A DNA stretch of 64,000 bases, taken from positions 41,474 through 105,473 of the forward strand of contig JADBEO010000012.1 in the NCBI GenBank assembly GCA_031316315.1. The letters are read 5' to 3'. Of the stretch, positions 52,939 through 60,978 are shown in pieces. Source of the DNA: Chelatococcus sambhunathii (GTDB taxonomy: Bacteria > Pseudomonadota > Alphaproteobacteria > Rhizobiales > Methylopilaceae). Within the stretch, counting starts at the first letter, position 1. Each line of letters opens with the position of its first letter. The position numbers were made by a program, and so were the translations under genes. The notes under the pieces are model-generated. The model had not been told where the DNA came from, searched no databases, and saw only the letters and a list, made by a program, of their open reading frames with translations.

Positions 52939-53895
52939 TCAGGTGATGATGCCCGCGAGATCGACCACCACATGGGCCGCGGCGGTCGGCTTGAGCTTGA
53001 TCCGCCGCGCCGCATCCGTGGCGACGATGACCTGACCCGCCGCCGGATTGCCGGTGAAGGACAGAGAGGGCGCCGGCGTCGTGTTATAGGCGCTGCAGAC
53101 CGCCAGCGTTCCCGACGCCGCCGCGTTGAGCACCTGGACGTTGAGCACGACGGCCGCGGTTCCCGGCGGAACGCGCCCGGCCGGCAGAACGACCGTGCGT
53201 TCCTGGTTCGCGGCCAACCTTCCGCCCGTCACACGCGAGTCGTAGACATTCGTCGGCACGGACAGCATGGAGGTCTCGCCGCCGCCGTTCGAGAAGCCGA
53301 ATCGCACCCCGTTGATCTGTACCGTGCCGTCCGTCGGCGTGTAGATCGACGCGCCCACTTTGCAGCCGAGCGGGAACGGCCCCCACTGACTCGACGACAG
53401 CTCGAGGAGCGTCGCGCTGATCGCGCCGCCGGGCGGGATGGACACCGTGCCGATGGTATCGAGCGTCGCGACGTCCGGGCGCCAGACGACGGCGTAACCT
53501 GTTGAGGGGTTCGCGCCGGAGTTGCGCACGTAAAACTCGACGTCCCTGAGAGCGGCTCCGGGCGATACGTGGCAGAAGGCGGCGATGTAGTCGGCCACCA
53601 GATTTGTGTACTGGCCCGCGCCGCCCCATTTGCGCCCCTTGGCCATGTCCGCCTCAGGCCAGAACTCGAAGCTGTTGCAGAACCGGTAGATCATGCCCGA
53701 CTTCGGAGCGCTGCCGATGCTCGTGGTGATCGGCGTCGCCGAGGGATCGACGCCGCCGAGGCGACCGCTCGACTGCGGGCCGCCTACGGCGCGGGCTTCG
53801 ACCTTGTCCCCTGCGACCGCCGTCCCGGCGAGTGCGCCGGCGCCGGCGAGGATCGCCCGGCGCCCGACCTTCAGCGTCCTGTCCGAACCATCCAT
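52939..53895 (-). CDS. Tat-exported protein with actinobacterial-type C-terminal domain
   Basis: 318-aa protein. GRRAILAGAGALAGTAVAG (residues 11-29) is a Tat-type signal with twin Arg. Residues about 60-205 hold an Ig-like beta-rich part (FYVRNSGANPSTGYAVVWRP, INGVRFGFSNGGG). Residues 212-318 match a module frequent in actinobacterial and myxobacterial secreted proteins: NVYDSR, GRLAANQERTVVLPAGRVPPGTAAVVLNVQVLNAAASGTL, then APSLSF and AHVVVDLAG. Function unknown; the module is uncommon in alphaproteobacteria. ATG 53895. It is convergent with the helicase. Confidence 0.83.
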   Translation of the reverse strand: MDGSDRTLKVGRRAILAGAGALAGTAVAGDKVEARAVGGPQSSGRLGGVDPSATPITTSIGSAPKSGMIYRFCNSFEFWPEADMAKGRKWGGAGQYTNLVADYIAAFCHVSPGAALRDVEFYVRNSGANPSTGYAVVWRPDVATLDTIGTVSIPPGGAISATLLELSSSQWGPFPLGCKVGASIYTPTDGTVQINGVRFGFSNGGGETSMLSVPTNVYDSRVTGGRLAANQERTVVLPAGRVPPGTAAVVLNVQVLNAAASGTLAVCSAYNTTPAPSLSFTGNPAAGQVIVATDAARRIKLKPTAAAHVVVDLAGIIT

Positions 53896-54120
53896 GTCTG
53901 CGCCTCCAGCGTCTTATTGTTGACGGACCTTCAGACTAGGCGCTTGGACTGCTTTTGGATGTACGGAAAATCACATAGTCCCGCGTGCTGGAGGCGGCAT
54001 AAAGAGCTCGCCGTCGGGTTGTTTGCGCATCGCCTTGCGCGCCTTATACTTCCGACAGACAGGCCGTCTGGTCACGGCCGCGCACGCGCCGCGAAGAGCG
54101 CGCTGTTCGGGAGAACGACA

Positions 54121-54993
54121 ATGGCTTCGCGCACAGTCAGGTTGATCCAAGCCGCCGCGCTCGCGGCCTCGCTCGGCGCGCTCGCGACGGCCCCGGCCGT
54201 CGCGCAGGACGCGGCCCAGCCGAACTCGGACAAAACCTTCGAGAGCTTCAAGTCCGACGCCTTCGGCGACAAGGCGATCCAGCCTGGCGCCGACTTCATC
54301 AAGATGGACGCGCCCTATCGCGCGGAGGACGCCGCGGTCGTTCCCATCGACGTCAGCGTGGCGCTGCCGCAGGGCGACGACCGCACGATCTCGAAGGTTA
54401 CGCTGATCGTCGACGAGAACCCCTCCCCGGTCGCCGCGACCTTCGCGCTCGGGCAGCCGCGCAAGGAGTTCGCGATCTCGACCCGGCTGCGCGTCAACGC
54501 CTATTCGACCGTGCGCGCGGTGGTAGAGACCAGCGACGGCAAGCTCGCGATGAACGGCAGGTTCGTAAAGGCGAGCGGCGGCTGCTCGGCGCCTGCTCTG
54601 AAGGATCAGGACGAAGCGATCAACCGGATCGGCCAGACGCGCTTCCGCAACGTCGCCGCGCAGGCCTCGGACACGCCGGCGCCCGAAGCGCAGGCGAGCA
54701 AGTTCGACCGCGCGCAGTTGATGATCCGGCACCCGAACTATTCGGGGCTGCAGATGGACCAGATCAAGCGCACCTATATCCCGGCGTGGTTCGTGAACCA
54801 CATCGAGGTGAAGCAGGGCGACGAGACGGTGTTCACCATGGACGGCGGCATCTCGCTCAGCGAGGACCCGATGATCCAGTTCAGCTACAACAAGAAGCCC
54901 GGCGCCAAGCTCGCCATGACCGGCACGGACACGCAGGGTAAGGCGTTTTCTGCCGATCTCCAGGAGAGCGCCGCCAAGGCCGACAACCTCTAA
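54121..54993 (+). CDS. Quinoprotein dehydrogenase-associated SoxYZ-like carrier protein
   Basis: 290-aa exported fusion of a SoxY-like and a SoxZ-like domain. Signal peptide AAALAASLGALATAPAVAQ, then SoxY-like text VPIDVSVALPQGDDRTISKVTLIVDENPSPVAATFAL and the carrier loop KASGGCSAPAL with Cys155, then SoxZ-like HPNYSGLQMDQIKRTYIPAWFVNHIEV and MDGGISLSEDPMIQFSY. In sulfur oxidation the SoxY cysteine holds sulfur intermediates; this family is found with PQQ-dependent alcohol dehydrogenases and its role is not established. ATG 54121 follows GGGAGAACGACA. A strong terminator follows. It faces the minus-strand exported genes and the two-component system. Confidence 0.92.
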   Translation: MASRTVRLIQAAALAASLGALATAPAVAQDAAQPNSDKTFESFKSDAFGDKAIQPGADFIKMDAPYRAEDAAVVPIDVSVALPQGDDRTISKVTLIVDENPSPVAATFALGQPRKEFAISTRLRVNAYSTVRAVVETSDGKLAMNGRFVKASGGCSAPALKDQDEAINRIGQTRFRNVAAQASDTPAPEAQASKFDRAQLMIRHPNYSGLQMDQIKRTYIPAWFVNHIEVKQGDETVFTMDGGISLSEDPMIQFSYNKKPGAKLAMTGTDTQGKAFSADLQESAAKADNL

Positions 54994-55017
54994 GGACGAT
55001 CGGCAGGCTCAAAAGAG

Positions 55018-55046
55018 AAAGGCCGGTCTCGCGACCGGCCTTTTTT
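55018..55046. terminator. Bidirectional terminator after the SoxYZ-like gene
   Basis: Stem AAAGGCCGGTC/GACCGGCCTTT with TCGC loop, T6 run to 55046 for the plus strand and an A-rich left flank that gives TTTCTCTTTT on the minus strand for the gene ending at 55071. Confidence 0.93.
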
Positions 55047-55070
55047 GCTGGGATCGCGCGGTTGCCGGCC

Positions 55071-55442
55071 TCAATAGAAGCACTTGATCTCGGCTTCGGC
55101 CTGGGCGCGGCGCAAGTTCGAAACCTTGTCCTTCAAATCGCCGCTGCTGCGGAACAGCTCGGACGACTGACCGGCGATCTTGTTCATGCGGAGAACCGTC
55201 TCGGCCTCCTCGTACTCGTTGTACGGAAGCAGCGTCGCGATGGTGTCGATGGAGCAGGAGCACTTCTCCAGCGACTCGCGGGTCTGGCCGTTCGCAGCCA
55301 TGCAGCCGAACACATAGTCGGCGCGTTCGGCCGTCGGATAGTCCGAGCCGATCGTCTGGGCGCGCGCAGGCGCCGCGGCGATCGCCGCCCCGAACGAGGC
55401 GGCGAGCGCGAGCGCGGTCCTGCTTCGCCGCGCAAACCTCAC
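55071..55442 (-). CDS. Small exported cysteine protein of the PQQ-linked cluster
   Basis: 123-aa product with signal peptide (ALALAASFGAAIAAAPARA). The mature part reads YVFGCMAANGQTRESLEKCSCSIDTIATLLPYNEYEEAETVLRMNKIAGQ and ends with a Cys-Phe-Tyr. Four cysteines, C, CSC and C-terminal C, are placed for disulfides or metal binding. The family is unnamed to me. GTG 55442 overlaps the upstream stop as GTGA. Neighbour of the SoxYZ-like gene, so a periplasmic redox role is likely but inferred. Confidence 0.82.
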   Translation of the reverse strand: MRFARRSRTALALAASFGAAIAAAPARAQTIGSDYPTAERADYVFGCMAANGQTRESLEKCSCSIDTIATLLPYNEYEEAETVLRMNKIAGQSSELFRSSGDLKDKVSNLRRAQAEAEIKCFY

Positions 55443-56119
55443 TTCGTGGCCTCCGCCTTGCTCTCGGAAGCGACCGTCAGCTCTTCGGTGAGCAGCGGCG
55501 CGCCGTCCGCCTTGGGCGTAACGGTCTTGAGCGCATAAAGGCCGCCCGGCACGGCGTCGCAAAAGATGAGTTCGTAGCTGCGCTCGGCGTATTGCCCGAG
55601 CTTGCCCTTGTTGGCCTCGTCGTTCTGGAACGGCTTGACCGTGACCTTCCACCCATCGACCGTCTTGCCGCCGAAATCGACCTTGGTCGGCTCGGCCGGG
55701 GTGTCCGCCGCGATCGCCTGGCGCAGGCGGTTGCGGAAATAGAACGGGCTGCCGCCGAGCGACTTGTTCATCTCCTTAACGTCCTGCTCGAGCACGGCGA
55801 CGATCACCGGGTTGCCGCTCTTCGACATGTTCGGGAGATTGATCGCCCGCGCGCCGCTGAACAGATCGACCGTCACCGAGTCTTCGGCGCCGCTCGGACC
55901 GACCTTTACGCTCACCACGTCCTCGAAGGAGGGATCGAGCTTAGGGTCCTCGGCCTTCCTGACGAACTTGTAGGTGATGACGCTGCCGTTCTCGAGCTTG
56001 GAGAAATGCGGCGCGTAGAACACGAGATCGACGGAGGCCGGCGCGGCGGCTGCCGCGGACGAGAATATAACGGCGGCGCAGAGAGCCACCGCGCTCCGGC
56101 GTGGAAGAATGAACGACAT
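55439..56119 (-). CDS. Exported protein of unknown function in the PQQ-linked cluster
   Basis: 226-aa protein: signal peptide (SAVALCAAVIFSSAAAAAPA), then LVFYAPHFSKLENGSVITYKFVRKAEDPKLDPSFEDVVSVKV, FRNRLRQAIAADTP and YELIFCDAVPGGLYALKTVTPKADG. Looks like a beta-rich periplasmic protein with one cysteine. I know no function. It is coupled by overlap to the 123-aa gene and lies behind the response regulator by 166 bases. ATG 56119. Confidence 0.85.
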   Translation of the reverse strand: MSFILPRRSAVALCAAVIFSSAAAAAPASVDLVFYAPHFSKLENGSVITYKFVRKAEDPKLDPSFEDVVSVKVGPSGAEDSVTVDLFSGARAINLPNMSKSGNPVIVAVLEQDVKEMNKSLGGSPFYFRNRLRQAIAADTPAEPTKVDFGGKTVDGWKVTVKPFQNDEANKGKLGQYAERSYELIFCDAVPGGLYALKTVTPKADGAPLLTEELTVASESKAEATK

Positions 56120-56285
56120 CTGGTACGCCTTCCCTCACGTTTCTCTGGCGCTTGCGTCGGATCGCGCAGGAAAGCGTCGCCGCGCAGGCCTTTGTCTTGT
56201 GCGCCCATTATGGACCGCCGGCCGGGCGCCGCAAAGACCGCCGGGCGCGGCGGCGGGCCGCAATCCGTCTATGTCCCGCGCGGTC

Positions 56286-56969
56286 TCAGGCGGGCTGGTA
56301 CATGAACCCCCTGCCCCGGACAGTCACGATCAGGCGTCCGCCGTCGGGCGTCGCCTCTCCGAGCTTGTGCCTGAGATAGCCGATATAGACGTCGACGACG
56401 TTCAGCGACGCGCCGCCATGCCCAGCCCAGAGCGCGGAGAAGATGTCGGCCCGGCTGAGCGGCTCGCCGGCGCGGCGCATTAGCAGCGCCAGCAGATCGA
56501 CCTCGCGCTCCGTCAGACGGGTGGTTCCGGTCTCCGTGGAGACCGTGCGGGTCTCGAGGTCCAGATCGAGCGGCGGGACGACGAGGTGGCGGGGGTCGCC
56601 CTCGCTGTTCTCCCGCTTGAGCTCCTGCACCCGGACGCGCGCCAGCAGCTCCTCGAAATTGAACGGCTTGACGATGTAATCGTCCGCGCCGGCCATCAGT
56701 CCTTCGGTGCGCTCCGCCACCGAAGACCGAGCCGAGAGCATGATGATCGGCGCGGTTTGCCCGGAGGCCCTCAGCGCCTTGCAGACCTCGATGCCGGAGC
56801 GTCCCGGCAGCATGACGTCGAGGATGATCGCGCAGATCGACCGCCCGGTCGCGACCGCGAGCGCCTGCTCGCCGTCCCCGACGAGCTCGACCTCGTAGTC
56901 CTCGGCGACAAAGCCGCGGCGCAGAACGGATCCGATGTCGGCGTCGTCTTCGACGATGAGGATTGTCAT
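56286..56969 (-). CDS. OmpR-family response regulator
   Basis: 227-aa regulator. Receiver: MTILIVEDDADIG with Asp51 in LDVMLPGRSG as phosphorylation site and KPFNFEELLARV; C-terminal winged helix: LTEREVDLLALLMRRAGEPLSRADIFSALWAGHGGASLNVVDVYIGYLRHKLGE. ATG 56969 overlaps the kinase stop as ATGA, so kinase and regulator are coupled. The target genes are probably the exported genes around it, but this is inference. No binding sites could be identified. Confidence 0.95.
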   Translation of the reverse strand: MTILIVEDDADIGSVLRRGFVAEDYEVELVGDGEQALAVATGRSICAIILDVMLPGRSGIEVCKALRASGQTAPIIMLSARSSVAERTEGLMAGADDYIVKPFNFEELLARVRVQELKRENSEGDPRHLVVPPLDLDLETRTVSTETGTTRLTEREVDLLALLMRRAGEPLSRADIFSALWAGHGGASLNVVDVYIGYLRHKLGEATPDGGRLIVTVRGRGFMYQPA

Positions 56970-58624
56970 TGGCCGGTTCCGGTGGCGAGGCGCGGGGTCA
57001 GCAGGGGCAGAGCGATGGTGACGGTGGTTCCGGACTTGACGCCTGGGGCGGCGACGCGGCTCGCGATCGAGATCGAGCCGCCGTGGCGCTCGACGATCCA
57101 TCGGGCGAGCGACAGGCCGATGCCGAAGCCGGACCCCTCCTTCTCGCTGACGCCGCGATAGAAGCGCTCGAACACATGCGGAAGGTCCACGGCCGGGATG
57201 CCCTCGCCCTGGTCCGCGACGGTGACGACCGCACGGCCCCGCCGATCGACCGCCAGATCGAGGCGGACTTCTCCGCCCGCGCTCGAATGGCGCACGGCGT
57301 TCGCGATCAGCCCCTCGATGACCTGGCGCAACCATTCATGATCGGCCTCGACCAGAATGTCCTCAGGCATGTCGCCCGCGACGAGCGTCAGGCCGCGCGA
57401 TCTCGCCGCCGCCAGAACGCCTTCGCAGGCCTCCTCGACAAGGCCTGCAAGGCCGATCGGCTCCAGCTCGAGATCGAGCTGCCCGCTCTCGGAGCGCGCG
57501 ACGCGGAGCAGATCCTCGACGCGGCGGTGGAGCCGCTTCGCCCGGGCGCGGATCGTCGCGAGAGCTCCGACAAGATCACCATGCTCCGGCTTGCCGCGCA
57601 GCGTGACGTCGACCTCGCCGAGGATGACGGTCAGCGGCGTCCTGAGCTCGTGGCTCACGTCCGTGAAGAAGCGGCGGCGCGCCCTGTCGATATCGGACAG
57701 GCGCTCGTTGGCGGCGCGAAGCTCGGCGGTCCTTGCGTCGACGATCTCCTGAAGGCTGGACTGCGCGGCGAGCAGACGGCGCTCGCGCCTGGCGAGGCTG
57801 ATGGCCATGCGGTTGAACCGCCTGGTCAACAGGCCCAACTCGTCATGCCCTCCCGCCGCGAGGCGAATATCCGTTCGTCCACGCGTAATATCCGCCGCCG
57901 CCCCCGCGACCTCGGACATCCGCTTCAGCAGCGGCATGGCGATCCAGCGATAAAGCAGAAACGCCAACATCGCCGCGGCCGCGATGGCGAGGGTCGCCAG
58001 CGGAGCGAACCGCGAGCGGAGCTTGGCCATCTCCGCCTCGGCCTCGCGGGCGGCGATGCGCTCCGCCCCGATCGCCTGTCCGAGCGCAGGTCCGAAGCTA
58101 CCGGCGAAGTAGTCGAGAGACGCCCGCACCTTGTCCTCGGCCTGCTGCTGCGCCGCTTCGCCGCCGTTGCGGCCGTTGCGGATGGCGAGCATCACCTCCC
58201 GGTCCAGCACCTCGAAATGCGCCTTCATGAAAGCGAGCGCTCGCCCGCGGGAGGATTCGATCGCCTGTCCCCGCGCCAGGTCCAGGCGCGCGACGTCCGC
58301 GGCGACGTCCTGGCGGAAGCGCTCCAGCGCTTCCTGAATGCCCTTGCGCGGCAGCGAGAGCCGGTCGGTCTGAAGTTCGTGCGACTCCGTGGTCTGAAGC
58401 GCGGCGAGGGCGTAGTCGCCGATGCGGCTCGACGCCGTCGAGAGATCTTCCAGACGGCGCTGGGCCGACGACAGCTCGGCGACGTTATGGTTGGTGACGG
58501 ACAGCGCCCAGGCGAAAACGAGGGCGGCGGCGACCGTCGTGACCACGACCGCGGCGACCAGCACCGCCAGTCTGATCCGCAGCGACCGCAACGGGTTGCG
58601 CAGCATGGCGCCTGCCCTCGTCAT
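56966..58624 (-). CDS. Sensor histidine kinase with HAMP domain
   Basis: 552-aa membrane kinase. Transmembrane helices near 20-42 and 207-227 flank a periplasmic sensor of about 160 residues (mostly helical, four-helix-bundle like). HAMP (IAMPLLKRMSEVAGAAADITRGR), then a coiled coil, the phosphoacceptor H325 in DVSHELRTPLTVILGE, and the ATPase with NAVRHSSAGGEVRL, DQGEGIP and GFGIGLSLARWIVERHGG. ATG 58624; M7 at 58606 is an alternative. It shares an operon with the response regulator. Confidence 0.94.
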   Translation of the reverse strand: MTRAGAMLRNPLRSLRIRLAVLVAAVVVTTVAAALVFAWALSVTNHNVAELSSAQRRLEDLSTASSRIGDYALAALQTTESHELQTDRLSLPRKGIQEALERFRQDVAADVARLDLARGQAIESSRGRALAFMKAHFEVLDREVMLAIRNGRNGGEAAQQQAEDKVRASLDYFAGSFGPALGQAIGAERIAAREAEAEMAKLRSRFAPLATLAIAAAAMLAFLLYRWIAMPLLKRMSEVAGAAADITRGRTDIRLAAGGHDELGLLTRRFNRMAISLARRERRLLAAQSSLQEIVDARTAELRAANERLSDIDRARRRFFTDVSHELRTPLTVILGEVDVTLRGKPEHGDLVGALATIRARAKRLHRRVEDLLRVARSESGQLDLELEPIGLAGLVEEACEGVLAAARSRGLTLVAGDMPEDILVEADHEWLRQVIEGLIANAVRHSSAGGEVRLDLAVDRRGRAVVTVADQGEGIPAVDLPHVFERFYRGVSEKEGSGFGIGLSLARWIVERHGGSISIASRVAAPGVKSGTTVTIALPLLTPRLATGTGQ

Positions 58625-58659
58625 CCCCGCGCCGTCTCACAGAGTCCGGCGGCGCGTCG

Positions 58660-58920
58660 TCACCGGCCGAGCGCCTTCTTGGCGTCGGCGACCGCGTCGA
58701 GGCACTCGTCATACTCCTTTTCGCCCTTCTCGCGCTTGGCGACCTTGAGGGCCTTCTTCAGCGCCTCGGCCGCGGCCTTGGGGTGTTCCTTCGCGACCTC
58801 GGCGGAGATCATCTCGATGCCGGCGTCGCAGTCGGCGGCGGCGTCGGCGAATGCGGGCGCCGAGACGGACAGCGCCGCGGCGATCGTCAATGCCCGGAAG
58901 GAGTGCTGGAGCGCGCTCAT
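58660..58920 (-). CDS. Small exported helical protein
   Basis: 86-aa product with signal peptide (FRALTIAAALSVSAPAFADA) and a charged helical mature part (ADCDAGIEMISAEVAKEHPKAAAEALKKALKVAKREKGEKEYDECLDAVADAKKAL) with two cysteines that could form one disulfide. Family unknown. Start overlaps the cupredoxin-like gene stop as ATGA, and the kinase gene follows 35 bases on, so all may be one operon. Confidence 0.82.
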   Translation of the reverse strand: MSALQHSFRALTIAAALSVSAPAFADAAADCDAGIEMISAEVAKEHPKAAAEALKKALKVAKREKGEKEYDECLDAVADAKKALGR

Positions 58921-59351
58921 TTTGCGGTGATGGTCCCGGCCATGCCACGGGACTCGAGCCCGTCGATCCACCATTTGAACGACCCCGGCCGAATCACGAC
59001 GAACTCGATGCGGATCGCACCCTCGTCGTCCCATTCGAGATGATGCGGTGAGCCCGGGCCGTGGATCTCCAAATGATTGATCACGATCTGGTTGATCCAG
59101 ATATTGCGGAAGAACTCCGGCGCGAAGAATTTGTATTCCTTGCCGCCCTTTGAGACGATGTCGAGCTGATAGGCCTTACCGGACTCTAGCTCGTAGTCCT
59201 TCTGGCTGACTGCGTAGTCGTCGCCATTGTCTCCGCCAAGCACGAGATCGGGCAGGGTCTGGCGGCCCTTGGCGAGATCGACCGCGCCTGCGGGCGTCGC
59301 GACAATACAAGCGACGGCGAGCGCCAGCGGCCGGGCCAAGCGTCGAAGCAT
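58917..59351 (-). CDS. Cupredoxin-like exported protein
   Basis: 144-aa protein with signal peptide (LALAVACIVATPAGA). The mature part resembles plastocyanin-type beta barrels: YELESGKAYQLDIVSKGGKEYKFFAPEFFRNIW, HLEIHGPGSPHHLEWDDEGAIRIEFVVIRPGSFKWWIDGLESRGMAGTITAK. The end GMAGTI copies the copper-site Met loop, but no Cys ligand is present; the His cluster HGPGSPHH may bind metal. Assignment is moderate. CAGGGAGATTGCAG precedes ATG 59351. It heads the minus-strand set with the two-component system. Confidence 0.78.
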   Translation of the reverse strand: MLRRLARPLALAVACIVATPAGAVDLAKGRQTLPDLVLGGDNGDDYAVSQKDYELESGKAYQLDIVSKGGKEYKFFAPEFFRNIWINQIVINHLEIHGPGSPHHLEWDDEGAIRIEFVVIRPGSFKWWIDGLESRGMAGTITAK

Positions 59352-59684
59352 CTGCAATCTCCCTGAAGCGTCGGCCCTTTGCGGGCCTTGTGTTTGGAAC
59401 GGATGCGAGCCGCCAGGGACCCGCGCGCGGGTCTGCGCGTCAACCCCGCCGAACGGACGAAGCCGGCGGCCGACGCGCGTCTCCCGGCGCGCGCCGCTGG
59501 TCTGCTCAGCGTGTCTGACGGTCCCGTCGTCGTCCGCCACGGACGCCGCCATGAATTCCGTTTCCGCATTTCGCCCTTCGGCACGTTCGATGGCGCCGAA
59601 GACTAAATCTACGATGCGGTTCCGTCTATATTATTGGGTATTTATTGTTTTCTTATAATCCCGCTCTCAGGCCTGCTTCCGCAA
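59352..59684. other. Intergenic region upstream of the cupredoxin-like gene
   Basis: This 333-base stretch changes from GC-rich (59400-59560) to AT-rich (59600-59690), where TATATTATTGGG and TTTATTGTTTTCTTATAA occur. It must hold the promoter of the cupredoxin-like operon and may contain the end of the minus-strand small gene transcript. No gene or repeat was recognised. Confidence 0.5.
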
Positions 59685-59900
59685 TTAATTGAAGTTGCGG
59701 GTGAGCCGTGAGGCGCCAGACCCGTCGCATTTCCAGCGAGAGACCTGATAGTCAGGGTGATCGCCGGTCCATTCCGCGATGATCGGCACCGCCCCCATCA
59801 TGCAGGCGCGGGAATCGGTCATTTCATATGAGACGAGCACACGCTCCTCGCGGCACGAGTTAGGCGAGGAGATAAGGCACACAAGCAGCACGAGATCCAT
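59685..59900 (-). CDS. Small conserved-type exported protein
   Basis: 71-aa product with a short hydrophobic start (MDLVLLVCLISSPNSC) and a domain CREERVLVSYEMTDSRACMMGAVPIIAEWTGDHPDYQVSRWKC. Three or four cysteines and the pattern C...A-C-M-M-G-A...W..D-H-P-x-Y...R-W-x-C are typical of a short family seen in Rhizobiales, of unknown function. AAGGAG is six bases before ATG 59900. Start and domain together support a real gene. Confidence 0.78.
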   Translation of the reverse strand: MDLVLLVCLISSPNSCREERVLVSYEMTDSRACMMGAVPIIAEWTGDHPDYQVSRWKCDGSGASRLTRNFN

Positions 59901-60296
59901 GATCGGCTCCTTGCCAAGAAACGCTCTTGGCGTCGACGGCGCGAGCGCGCCGTCGTCCGGCCCCGCGCCCCTGCGCAGGGCCGACTCAAAGCGTACGCCT
60001 CATTTTGTGCACCGCAACAGACAGGATGGTGCGTCGCATGAATCGCTGCGGAACCGTCGCAAATACGCCACTGTGACTCTCGTCGCGGGCATATGGTCGC
60101 CCTAAGAAGCGCTTGCGGTCCGCTCCGGGTCGCGAATAGTGTGCGCGCCGCATGTCCTTGCAATGCGCTATCCGGTCAACCGGTTCGGTTTCCCAGCCGA
60201 ACGCAGACGCAACGATAGAGTTTGGGCATCGGCCGGTCGGCGCAATTCCCCGCGCCTTCGGTTACACCACGGAACAACCTGGGAGGATGTCAGCTT
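59901..60296. other. Upstream region of fae
   Basis: Almost 400 bases without a gene. No promoter elements could be assigned with confidence. The last 60 bases carry GGGAGG, ten bases ahead of the fae ATG. The region is long enough for a regulated C1 promoter; candidate binding sites were not seen. Confidence 0.5.
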
Positions 60297-60809
60297 ATGG
60301 CGAAGATCACCAAGACCCTCATCGGCGAGTCGCTCGTCGGCGACGGCAACGAAGTCGCTCACATCGACCTCATCATCGGCCCGCGCGGCTCGACGGCTGA
60401 GTCCGCGTTCGTCAACGCTCTCACCAACAACAAGGACGGCTTCACCTCGCTGCTCGCGGTCGTGACCCCGAACCTGCTCGCGAAGCCGAACACCATCCTG
60501 TTCAACAAGGTCACCATCAAGGACGCCCGTCAGGCCGTCCAGATGTTCGGCCCGGCGCAGTACGGCGTCGCCAAGGCGGTCGTCGACAGCGTCGCCGACG
60601 GCACGATCCCCGAGGACGAAGCCGACGACCTGTTCATCTCGGTCGGCGTGTTCATTCACTGGGAAGCGGCCGACGACGCCAAGATCCAGCAGTACAACTA
60701 CGAGGCCACCAAGGAAGCCCTCAAGCGCGCCGTCAACGGCGAGCCGAAGGCCCGGGACGTGGTCGCGCAGTCCGGCACCGCGAAGCACCCCTTCGCCGCC
60801 AACGCCTAG
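60297..60809 (+). CDS. fae: Formaldehyde-activating enzyme
   Basis: 170-aa enzyme that condenses formaldehyde with tetrahydromethanopterin, the first step of formaldehyde oxidation in methylotrophs. The family text is clear: [16 protein letters not shown] with the catalytic His22, [39 protein letters not shown] and [37 protein letters not shown], then KHPFAANA at the end. GGGAGG is ten bases upstream of ATG 60297. It is monocistronic with a terminator. It is the strongest evidence that the organism uses C1 compounds. Confidence 0.98.
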   Translation: MAKITKTLIGESLVGDGNEVAHIDLIIGPRGSTAESAFVNALTNNKDGFTSLLAVVTPNLLAKPNTILFNKVTIKDARQAVQMFGPAQYGVAKAVVDSVADGTIPEDEADDLFISVGVFIHWEAADDAKIQQYNYEATKEALKRAVNGEPKARDVVAQSGTAKHPFAANA

Positions 60810-60907
60810 AGCGGAAACCACCCTGGACAGAACGCCCCTGCAGCAAAGCCTCCAGGCCTGCTCCAGCGGTTGGCCGCCATCTTATTCGGTAAGTAAGACT
60901 GTCGGCG

Positions 60908-60938
60908 ACGGCCCGAAGCGCAAGCTTCGGGCCGTTTC
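60908..60938 (+). terminator. Intrinsic terminator of fae
   Basis: 12-bp stem ACGGCCCGAAGC/GCTTCGGGCCGT with GCAA loop, followed by TTTCC. It is 98 bases past the fae stop; the T-run is short. Confidence 0.75.
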
Positions 60939-60978
60939 CACTTCCAGGCCTTGAACGTCGGTCTCCGAGGCGCGGCCC

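Noticed and set aside
56963..58930. 655-codon plus-strand open frame opposite the histidine kinase
   Set aside because: Antisense to a well supported kinase; composition is of the shadow type.
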